From Actinostola sp. cb2023 (lineage: Eukaryota > Cnidaria > Anthozoa > Actiniaria > Actinostolidae), in NCBI GenBank assembly GCA_033675265.1, contig JAUJYZ010000903.1, forward strand, positions 1-64,000: a stretch of 64,000 nucleotides of DNA. Direction: 5' to 3'. Under the pieces are notes generated by a model, which worked only from the letters and a program-made list of their open reading frames with translations, did no database searches and had not been told where the DNA came from. A program made the translations under genes and the position numbers. Positions within the stretch are counted from its first letter, which is position 1, and each line of letters opens with the position of its first letter. This document shows positions 43,736-54,285 of this stretch, in pieces.

Positions 43736-44805
43736 TACAGCTTCTACACACTCTGCTGACTCCAGATGTCACTAAAAGAATAAAGAATAAAAAGAAATAC
43801 GAGAACACCCGTAATGATGGTAAAACCACCGTAATTATTCCGCCAAAGGTGGCTAATAAAGTTTATTATTATTAATTTTATCTCTAACTCGAGGGACAAA
43901 ATTAAAAATATACTAATTCATGGGAAATTTGATTTTTCCTCCAATCAAATGATTTCCAGAACATCACATGCTGGGCTGGTCCACTCTCTTATGTCACTTG
44001 GATATAAACAATATTTACAATATAGCATATTCGTATTCATATGAATAGCATCTTAATTTCGACCATTTAATTGGAATAATGATTTGCTACAACCTTATGC
44101 TTTTCTTCAAACAATGATACTGATCCAATGCAATGAATATTGTATTGTTTTAGTCATTGTGATATAATGTATACGCAGAGCCCCACATGGCCCCATTCAA
44201 ACCAGCTTTTGCTGAACCTGGGCACCTTTGCTTAATTGCCCAATCAAAGCACCAGGTGGTGGATTTCATCAGCTTATGCTGCAATGTAATTATTTTAATA
44301 AAGATCGATCTAAGATCTATCTATCCATTTGACGCTTCATGTTTTTCATAGTAAAGTAATATATTTATAGTCAACAAACCCACTATTTTCTGTTCGAGTG
44401 ATTCCAATAAACCTGGGCATTACTAACTACACCAATACACACTATTAGACACTCACTCTTTTGTTTCTTTGCATCTAATACTGAAAACTGACTGACAGCG
44501 ATATTAGTAGTGCCCAAGTTTTTTGGAATAACTCTATGACCCTCTATGTTGTTCCCGGATGTTGTTTTCAATTGCATAGTCAGTCAAAAGGCATAATTCA
44601 CGTTTAGATGAATTGGACGCAAAGTAGCTGAAATGTTTTTATGCATGGGTACAGAAATCAACTTAATTGCAACAGCTTGTCCATTTATGTGTTGCAGTTG
44701 TATCAGTCAATAAAAGGTATTGAAAAGGAAAAAACAGTTGGCAGTCAAGAGTATCATCGCGAATATGAGGCTCGACTTCTACATGAACTGACTTTCGTTC
44801 CTCAA

Positions 44806-45183
44806 TTACGACTTGGAAAAGCAGGTATATAGAGTATATAGACTTTCGTAATCCTCACCACCTTTCTTTCTAACGCCAAGGACAAACTTAATGGACAATT
44901 CTTGTAGCTTGCTTAGAGAAATATTTTCCATATTCCTGTTCTCATCTTCATTTTCAAGTAATTCTTTGAATATTTTCACGTCGTATAACGTCTTCGTTTT
45001 TGTGTTTTCATTAGAAATTTTACATCGCGAACTGCCGAACAAGGTTTTGAAAATACTACATGTCCGGCAGTCGAGTTTTATGTACCAGATAAAATAAATA
45101 TAAACATTACATGTCTCACTAAAGTACATGTAGGCCGTTATAATGCTCCAAATCTCAAAAATGTGTTTGAGAAAACTATGCAC
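44806..45183 (-). pseudogene. Crypton-like recombinase N-terminal relic (right arm)
   Basis: Mirror copy of the 33.8-kb relic. An open frame ends with YDVKIFKELLENEDENRN, LSKLQELSIKFVLGVRKK and DYESLYTLYTCF. The left copy differs by few substitutions (EFLEN for ELLEN). No catalytic domain. Confidence 0.45.
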
Positions 45184-45766
45184 TTGAACACCAACAAACT
45201 AAATTTTGAGAATTAATTTATTATTAGATTAGTCAAACGTCCTTCAGAAATTCAGTCTACTCACTTTGCAGTTCATTTTTTCTGGATTTTTCCAAGATTC
45301 TCTGCTATTGAACTTTGGACTTCTTATTGTTGGGAAGACAGAAGATATTATTACATAGTTTTTCTCTTGGTATTTTTTGCTAATTTAGACAAAAGCTTTG
45401 AATTACCAAACACAAATAACAGGGCACTGCATTGTCAGCCATTTTGAACAACGCACAAATGATATGGTCAGCAGTTACGCACACTTGATCACATGACTAA
45501 AATAATGCTATTGATTGTTCTGTGGCGGACGCGCGCGCGTTTGCAGATTGAGCGGGAAAAACGAAAACTTGGTTCAGTTTGCTGAGATATTTTTTATTCA
45601 TTATCATGCTGGTAAGTAAAGATTGTTCAGTTATTTTTGAAGTAAATAGTACAGGTAAAACAGCTAAGCAAGCTTCTACATGTCTTTCAGGCACATTGGA
45701 AGAGAAAAACTTGGATAAAATGACTTGCTGTTATAACAACCATGACAAATTTACTCTCTACGTACG

Positions 45767-46408
45767 ACTCTAGCAAATCTGTAAGTACCACAACAGTAGT
45801 TTAAAAAATATGAAGTATGAATCAATCCAAACTCAAACTGAGTCTAAGTGTAAGTGTAAGTAAGTCAGTTTATCATATGACCTGTATTTCTCCGTGCGCG
45901 CTCTAAATAAAACCATTGGGAAAACGTCACGTGGTAAGGGCCGGACGTGTTGACGTACCCGGTCCGGAAAAAGCCGTCCGGACCTGCTCGATTTTTGTCA
46001 GGAGAATTTTGATGTTTTTTTTGCAGCAAAATTTATTTTTTTAAATGTGAACAAATAAGTGAACAAAAAAAAAATTTTTTGTTGTTGTTGTTGATTGGTT
46101 CTTCTAGCGTAATCGCGCGTTTGTGTTCTTTTGAATGATGTTTAGTACCAAAATGGTCCATATGAAATGGTCATATGATAAAATGCTTATTGAATGAGTT
46201 AGGTCGGGCCGGACGGGAAAATATTTGGCTCTCGGTCATTCTGTACGGACCTCGCTGCGCTCGGTCCGTACCTCCATGACCTCGAGCCAAATATATTTTC
46301 CCGTCCGGCCCTCCCACTCATTCAATAAGTACATAACACTGCATTTATCTGAAATATTTCTTTATTTATCGACAAATACTGTTGTGGTACTTACAGATTT
46401 GCTAGAGT
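45767..46408. mobile_element. 642-bp TIR element
   Basis: 32-bp ends, ACTCTAGCAAATCTGTAAGT and its complement ACTTACAGATTTGCTAGAGT. The interior contains CCGGACGGGAAAATAT palindromes. A collapsed version is in the left arm at 31.65 kb. Confidence 0.85.
46206..46315. repeat. GTCCGTAC palindrome
   Basis: CCGGACGGGAAAATAT(TT)GGCTC is mirrored by GAGCCAAATATATTTTCCCG, with a GTACGGACC/GGTCCGTAC core. Confidence 0.75.
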
Positions 46409-47512
46409 CGTACTATTAACTAGTGTCAATCAGAGTATTTTATATTAGGATTTACTAGGAATAGCCGGATTTAGGTATTTTCCGTTGTCAGACACATGAC
46501 TGTTTTAAAATGTCTTGTTCACATCAACTGAAGCTGTTTTAGTAATTAGACTATCAGTAGCTACATGGCCTAATTGAATGACTGTCTCTATTATTTCTAT
46601 TTTAATATTAGTTTCTGATAATAACTATGATATATGTATAGAAATGAAAACTGATGGAGAATGTACAGAACAAATGTTCGGAAAAAGTTTCAGGTACTCA
46701 TTGTTCAACAAGCTAATATGGTTACAAGCATTGTTAGCCTGACAAAATATGGTAGACAGAAAAGCTAAGTTCAACACTTTGATTAGCCAACAACTGCATA
46801 GATAAACTATTAGGTACACATCTTATTTAGTAAAGCATAATATCGTTTATAAAATAACTTTTATATAACGTGTTTCATGAGGCTATGCAAACACGGTTTT
46901 CGGCCAAGACATGTCAAAGAGCGATTCAGTAAATTTGAACGACATTTGTTTGTTGTCAAAAATCATTTTATTTACTAAATACATTTTTAACAACGACCAT
47001 GGAATCATATTTCTTTCTTGTTATCTCTAGTTTAAGTGTTGTCCAGTTATGTTTTTGCTGTTTTCAAACTGAGAAACTTCAAGTTTTGTCAATAACAAAA
47101 CATTTCAATAAGCTTACGCTTCACGAGAAGCTTTAGCCGGAAAAAAGTGAAACAACTCACTTTGAAAGTGAGTTGTTTCGCTGCGGGAGACTCAATTTGC
47201 TATTGTTTAAGTACGATATCATCAAACACTGTGGTACATGATATGTCATCACTATGGAGTGTCGATACGGATATTGAACCTTCATGAGTACAACTCTGTA
47301 GTGTATGTCATCATCAGGCATTGTAATGCCTGTTAATAAAGTTAATAAATCTAGAAGGTCACTTTTATAATGTCATTCAGTTCACTATGTATTTTGCGCG
47401 CAAATCGAAAGAACACTTCCACTCTTCAGATCAATGGCGTAAGGTTCGATGCAGTTTCGTCGAGTTTCTTCGTTACTTCTTTTCACGAGTCGTCAGTGGT
47501 ACGCTCTAACCA

Positions 47513-47851
47513 ATGAGATTGATAGCTTTCCCAGGCGAGGAATTTAAAATCGGACGTGTGCCATTGAAAAAGCTCGATTTTGAAAATGGCGTCCACTTGC
47601 GAAGCGAGATTCTTATTAAAGGCCGAACCGAAGAAGTCTACGCTTCGACCTCATTTGGAATTTGTGGCTGTCTTCTGACGTTCAGAGATTTAAACCATGG
47701 CTGTCTAGCTCGCGATTTCGCGAAAGTCATTGATTTCATAAATGACTTCGATTCGAGTTCCATGATCCGTGAGATGATGTCAGATGATGTCGAACGGAAA
47801 TCAAGTACCGGGTTGCAGGTAAACAAGAAAACTCAAGGCCAGCAAAATTAA
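47513..47851 (+). other. 112-codon open frame, unrecognised
   Basis: Reads MRLIAFPGEEFKIGRVPL, LDFENGVHLRSEILIKGRTE, CGCLLTFRDLNHGCLARDFA, then DSSSMIREMMSDDVERKS. Balanced composition, no domain known to me. It lies in a segment inserted into one arm, so it may be a captured or transposon gene. Confidence 0.3.
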
Positions 47852-48032
47852 AGTAAGAAAGCTAACAAGTTAGCTAGATTAAAAGTACAATTCTTGTCAC
47901 TACAATTGGAGGCTTTGGTGAAGGAAGTTGTTTAGAAGTTACTCGCAGTCATGCCGATAAACAACCAAAAAGCGCGCCAAATTCCGAAGGTGTTCAAAAA
48001 GTCAAACATCCTATTTAAATAAGTCATATCTT

Positions 48033-48440
48033 GCTTTATTCTACTTGATATTCCAACTGCTTTTGAGGTGTCTCGCCCGAAAGCAGAGCAGCAGAAGTTA
48101 CTAGGTGTTCCGCCCGTAAATCTGTTCTTGGGATGTATTTTCCTCTCTGTAACTACTAAGTAAACATAACAGTCACATCTAGCTTTATTCTACTTAATAT
48201 TCCAACTGCTTTTAAGGTGATTCGCCCGAAAGCAGAGCAGCAGAAGTTACTAGGTGTTCCGCCCGTAAATCTGTTCTTGGGATGTATTTTCCTCTCTGTA
48301 ACTACTAAGTAAACATAACAGTCACATCTAGCTTTATTCTACTTAATATTCCAACTGATTTTAAGGTGATTCGCCCGAAAGCAGAGCAGCAGAAGTTACT
48401 AGGTGTTCCGCCCGTAAATCTGCTCTTGGGATTTTTCTCT
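48033..48440. repeat. 149-bp tandem triplication
   Basis: Starts at 48033, 48182 and 48331 (GCTTTATTCTACTT), exact period 149; copies 2 and 3 are nearly identical, copy 1 diverged. The third is truncated after GTAAATCTG. Confidence 0.92.
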
Positions 48441-49901
48441 CTCTCTAACAAATACAACTGATCGATAATTATGCGCGTCCAATTTTCGATTCTGTTGTTG
48501 TTATAGTTTGTTGATTAAAGCTGGCACGACTTGACCCTATTAGTCATCACCGCTTGCGTAAATGCGTACATTTTCACACCCACAAAACACCGATTTACGA
48601 CCCATGCTGTGAATTTATTTCTGGGTAAAGCTCCTCGTGAAGAAGCGACGACAAATGGTTGAAAGTTGTGTACAATATCGAATACAAAATACTCATGTTA
48701 ACTGCTCAGGTTTTTCGATCGAACACATACTCATCAGTCGTTTGTTGAAATGTAGAACTAATAAACGATATACCATTTCCACACTAATCGAAGCGTTTCT
48801 TGTAACTACAAACAACAAATGTAAGCTTGCAATAAGTACGGCCTTACAGCCGTGTATGAAAAATATCCAACTGTAGCAGCAAAGTTTTACCTCCTTCTCC
48901 AGCAAGAAACTGGTGTTTAAGAGAAAACAATTGCTTCTGGTGTCTCAGGAACGTCCATCTTTGACTTATTCTAGTCGAACAAAGCGAGGAAATCATAGAC
49001 AATACGACAAAAACTACATTTCGATCGCGGCTACTTGACTTCGGCTGCTTCTCCATGCATTCATCAAATTCACAACTATTTCAGATTGTTTTGGCGATTC
49101 ATTGTCAGAAAATTGGCTTTTCTCACTTTGCTTACAGAGTTCACATAAGAAGTCCAGAAAATACATATTTCTGTAGATTTCTATCAAATTATGAGTCGCT
49201 TTGTCTATTTTAAAAAACAGTTGATTTCTTTCGTGAAATTCCATTGGATATCACGCGATTTCTGACGCTTTTCAGGAGAATCGAATCGCACATTTGATCA
49301 CTGAAAACTTGCGTAAATAAATATAATATTCCTAAATAACCTTGTAGTTATTTTATAAAAGAAATAGAAAACGTTTTTCCGTGTTTGCACAGGCTTATGC
49401 AAACGGAAAACGTTTCTTATTTCATTAATTACATGTATATTAAAAACAAGAATGTTTGATGTTGGTAGGCTAGCTTGCAATAAAATAAGTTTTATTATTT
49501 TATGTCTCTGTGAATCTGACAATGAAACAACATTGTTATCCATCGATCATGTTGCTATAACATATTTATTACATATTTACAACAAACAAGTTTAAAACAT
49601 GTATTATATACACCCTGATAATCATGTTAGAAACATATTTGTGATGTCCGAAAATAATGTTTTCAAACATGGTGTTTACAAATTATATGTTTTTTAAATA
49701 TATATTTTAAATATATTTAAAATATACCTACAAAACATGTTTTAGACATAATTATTACATTTTGGTAAGGGTTGGGCCCCCATTTTGAATTTGATTTTTC
49801 CTTTTTAGTCAAGCAACGTTCTCTTTTCCCGCAAGCATATTTTCATTATATATTACTCATATATCTATTTTTATTTTTATTATTTTTCATTATTATTTAA
49901 G

Positions 49902-51112
49902 CTTTATAAAATGGTTTTCCATGTTTTGTGCTCTTATATCAACACGCGGGATGTTGGGAGAACACGAGAAAAGCTTTAAAATCACTCGCCTCCAAGCTTT
50001 TCAAGTGTTCTCTCAACATCCCAAGTGTTGATATTTATAAGAGCACAAAACATGGAAAACCATTTTATAAGGCTTTTATAAAATAACTGCAAGGATTTCT
50101 TTCGTAAAAATCCTTTATTTACGCGAGGTTTTACTGATCAAATTTTCAATTCTCCTGAAAAGCGTCAGAAATCGCCCATCATCCAATCAAATCTCACGAA
50201 AGAAATCAAAATGGCAAGCGACTCGACAACTTTCATCAGTGTGCCGTTTCCCCGTTTGGTCAGTTTTGACACGAAAAACGTTTTGAAGAATGCTATTTTC
50301 TGTCAGAAAATTACAGAAGAATGCTTGTTACACTTTGTTTTTGTATTCTGTGAACACGAAACACGAAGAAAAGTGAGAAAAGCTGAGCCGAATCACGATC
50401 AATCACGAAGAGTCCTCAACTGACTTTCTGAAATATTTGACAACTTGATGAATGGAGCACGAAATCAGGTAGCCAAATATCCACAGTTTTTGTCGTATTT
50501 TTGAATCTTTTCATCGCTTTTCTCGACAAGAATGTATAAACGATGGACGTTTCTGAGACATTTCAAGATATTTTTTCTCTTTGACATATTTTACTAGAGA
50601 TATGAATGTTCTGGCGAACCCGCCGTGTAGCTACAAGAATCGCTCTGTTTTCACTCTTTTGTCAGTATAAATAAATTTTCTTGATATTTTCAGCCGTACA
50701 CTTGAGAAAATATGTGTAGCTATATAGCTTACAAAATGGTTAGTATGTGATTGAGAACACTGAGCCGTTATATTTAGTTTTCTTCGTTATTGTGGACAAA
50801 AATAATTGGACAATTCGTCGAGTTTGTTTCTTGCCGTGTTTGAATTCTTGCAAAATTAATTTTCGGTTTAAAATCTTCAGAATCACATCTACATAGAACT
50901 TGAACTTAACTAAACAAGAAAAACTGTAATTCTATGGCTTTTGTTTAGTAAACAAAACATGTTTGACAACAGAAAAAAATACTTTTGTGGTCGATCAAAT
51001 CCACTGCATCGCTTCAAGGTCGTTCAAGATCACGAACCATGTTTATGTGCTCTTATATCACATAGCTTTTTAGCCAATCAGAGCGCGCCGTATATAGTTA
51101 TTTTATAAACAT
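49902..51112 (+). mobile_element. hairpin-headed element, second family member
   Basis: A hairpin (49902-50078; TTTTGTGCTCTTATATCAAC arms) then a body TTTTATAAAATAACT...AGTTATTTTATAAA. Right-arm only. A 70-codon plus frame (50211-50423, MASDSTTFISVPFPRLVSF...) is unrecognised. Confidence 0.6.
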
Positions 51113-51429
51113 TATTATTATTGTTATTTATAACTATTGATTAGGGCTCCTATTGATAACAGTGTATTATATACACTGAAGGGACAACCCTGTTTAAATA
51201 AAGGTTTATTAACAAGAATATAGGTGTTGTCTCTGACTTGAAGTTTATAATTATTATTGAAAAATATTTTTCAAACAGACGGTTCGGTTTATTCATTCAT
51301 TTATGTCTCCTTGAGTTTACAAAGTACATCAGTTCAGTCTGTTTTTTATTTATTTGTCTTTTTATTGTAAACCCAAAAAGTAATAGTTATGATTTCTAAT
51401 AATAACATGTTGATATAATAGATATATCT

Positions 51430-52095
51430 CGCCTACATTTCTTAATAACTCATTACTCCACACCCTTTGGTGGTTGTGTACTCTGGCTAGGAACCGCACA
51501 TCCACAGCCAAGAATACAAAGAAAGCACGCTCACTAAGCATATATCATCAAATGGTCCTGAAAATATGAAACTACTGAATAGAACGTACAAATACCGCTC
51601 TTATGGCCAGCACTCTAAAGTGTAGCTCTTCATTGCCAAATAGATTGTAGCAAAAGCTAGAAACGTACACGTAAACGTAAGTACCAATATTGCGCCTAAA
51701 CAACAAATTACAACGGAGTTTACCTCCCTTTAGGTGGTCTTTGCCAGATACCAAAGCATGCAGTGACTTCGTGTTGGCTTGAAGGACTTTGGGGCGTTCC
51801 TCGTTTCCCTTCTTCACAGTGAACTTTTACGAACACCCTTCTATCTCGATCGCGTGTAGTTGGGACAGACTTGCTTCCTTAGAACTTTCCATTGAGAGTA
51901 GCTGAAAAACACACTCGAAAAAACTTAGGTTTAAAACGATATAAAATAACCAAGTTAGCCATGCGGTTTCACCAAAGAACACCAAGATAATAAACACCTC
52001 CTTCATCCATCATTTTATACTCCCAACAATTCCCTTGACAATTAATACATACCGTCGAGAGCATCTTTTTTCGCTAATTTGCAAACCGCGAAAAA
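51430..52095. other. right-arm-only segment without a gene
   Basis: Between the inverted match ending at about 51430 and the foldback element. Small frames only. Confidence 0.4.
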
Positions 52096-52910
52096 ATGTT
52101 TTCGAGATGCGATGGTTGCTGTCCAAAGTATCGCGGGCGAGCGTGGAAGCGAGGCATATTCGGGCAAGAATATATTCAAACAAATCCTTTTAATCGTAAG
52201 AAAATGATAAAAGCTCCATATTTTGTGCGATATTGCCTTTAATTTCCGCGAAGAATTCAAGTGTCTCACCTGTTTCTTTACGATGTCAACAATGTATCAG
52301 CCGCCTGTAAAGCAATGACTTGGCTTTCTTATAGTGTTTTTGGCTGTGAACTGAACACCGAACGTAAGATACAACTGATGTCCAAGGTAACACAATTTTC
52401 CGCAGAACTAACAAGTAAACTCTACGTTTTTTAAACAGTACACTGCCTGATTTGAAAGAATATCTCTCGTACTTGGGAATACCAACGCGGTACAATAATA
52501 GAAAGGTTTATTTATACAAAGGAAAAACTTGTTGATCATATCTAGCCGCCAAATCTTGGCAAAGAAAATCGTGATGAACTAATTGCAAATAAACATTACC
52601 AAGATAACATTCATTTACCATTAATCACTAACTTAAAGACTGGCTGGACTAAAAACCTCACTCATGCACCGTACTATCTACAACTTTTTCAGTAAAATGC
52701 AGCCTGTTCACATAAGCCAATTTAATGTTCGGTGTTTTCACAGCCAAAAACACTACAATAATGCATTGTTGACATCGTAAAGAAACAGGTGAGACACTTG
52801 AATTCTTGGTAGAAAGGCAATATCGCACAAAATATGGAGCTTTTATCATTTTCTTACGATGAAAAGGATTTGTTTGATTGGACAGCGACCATCGCTTCTC
52901 GGAAAAGATA
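52096..52910. mobile_element. foldback element, copy 2
   Basis: Same inverted arms and centre as 26498-27362. The centre has the same orientation as copy 1 although the arms around it are inverted. Confidence 0.85.
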
Positions 52911-52986
52911 TATGCTCAGCGGTCTCTCACAGCGTATATAAGGGCTGAGCAACCATGCCCCATCGTCACTCGATATAGTAAGCGTT
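52911..52986 (+). promoter_or_regulatory. A1 segment with TATA box
   Basis: GCGTATATAAGGGCTGAG gives a good TATA element (about 52934-52942). A2 has the same box (GCATATATAAGGGCTGAG), so this is a likely retroelement promoter. Confidence 0.5.
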
Positions 52987-54285
52987 AAGCAGCGAACAGT
53001 GTCGTCTTCACAAAGGTCTACATTTAATGCTTCTACCAGTTTATGGCTTCCCAACGTCCTTCTTCATAATTTCAAGCGCGCAACCCTTCTGAACTTCAAG
53101 TCGTCGATGTTCGTGGTGAGTCCGCATATTTGCTGGTCGGTAAATTTCAGATTGTCGAGGTTGGTCCGCCTGTTTACTGGTCGTTTCCAGTTATGGTTGC
53201 GGTCGTTCCGCCTGTTTGCTTGTCGTTCTTGATCGTTGCGATCGTTCCCCCTGTTTTCTGCCCGTACTGTCGCGATCGTTCCGCGGCTTTACTCGTTTGT
53301 CCAGATTGATGCGATTGTCTCGCCCGTTTACTGGTCGTTTCATGTCTGTTATTTCATATGACGCTGTCTTATATGGATGTGCTTACGTTGTTTATGCCTT
53401 TAACAGGGGCCCTTGGAGCGCGAATTTATGGAGAATATTCATTGTAACTCCTCTGCTCGAGGCTTTATGTCATTATTGGCCGGAGAGCCTTTATTAGTCA
53501 TTAAAGTTTGTTTGCCATGAAATGTGATTTAAGCATGTTTTATTTATTCATTTATATTTATCTCTTTCCCTCCTCCACCACCCTGGGTGTAACAGTGCTT
53601 GCAGGGGAGTCTTATTCCCTTTCGGTTCCACTTAACGGCAGGGCTGAACATTATCCCCTGGGCTGGCCCTTTCCCCATGCAAAGGTCTAAGGACCCCCTG
53701 ACTGGGAGATCTGGAAGTGCTTTGATCCTTTGAAGGTTACTGTCCGAACCCTCGTGGGTCACCTGGGAAGGGCCTACTCCCACTTTATCCCAGGTATAAC
53801 AGAATATAATTGATCATGCTATTCGTGTTGAAGCAAATTCAACGTCTGTGCTTTCTTTAGGTTTGAGTGTTGGGTCTCTTGGGCCAGTTCTTTCGATCGG
53901 TTGAGTCTCCTTTGTGGCCGGCTACCACTTTCCCCATAACTTAGCCATTATAGAGCGGGGAAGACCGCTTAGAATAGGATACTATGCTCAGCGGTCTCTC
54001 ACAGCATATATAAGGGCTGAGAAACCATGCCCCATCGTCACTCGATAGTAAGCGTTGGTCCTGATACAGCGCAAGGGTTTCACACTTAACTTGTATTGAT
54101 TACATCTTGTGGTCTTCTCAACTCGGCCCGGTGGTCGTGTTTGCTATCGTTCGGTTGTTTTTTTTTTGGTCCCACCCTTCCATACCCTCTTATTTTCGTA
54201 TCATCTTCCTTGATAGCAGTCCGGCTACCAATTTCCCCATAACTTAGCCATTATTGAGCAGGGAAGACCGCTTAGAATAGGATAC
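52911..54285 (+). mobile_element. non-autonomous split-direct-repeat (Ngaro/PAT-like) element
   Basis: A1 (52911-52986, TATGCTCAGCGGTCTCTCAC...) is repeated as A2 (53983-54056). B1 (53918-53982, CCGGCTACC...GGATAC) is repeated as B2 (54221-54285). The order is A1-interior-B1-A2-B2, the known design of tyrosine-recombinase retrotransposons with split direct repeats. The insertion lies between GATA and TATTG of the satellite/foldback junction with no target duplication, as expected for recombinase-mediated integration. No RT or recombinase frame, so it needs a helper. Confidence 0.75.

Larger units (their letters stand above)
46966..48696 (+). other. right-arm-only 1.7-kb segment
   Basis: Splits the right-arm copy of the hairpin-headed element; the left arm is continuous at 30790-30830. 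Contains a hairpin (GAAACAACTCACTTT/AAAGTGAGTTGTTTC, 47151-47200), one open frame and a 149-bp triplication. No TIRs recognised. Confidence 0.6.
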
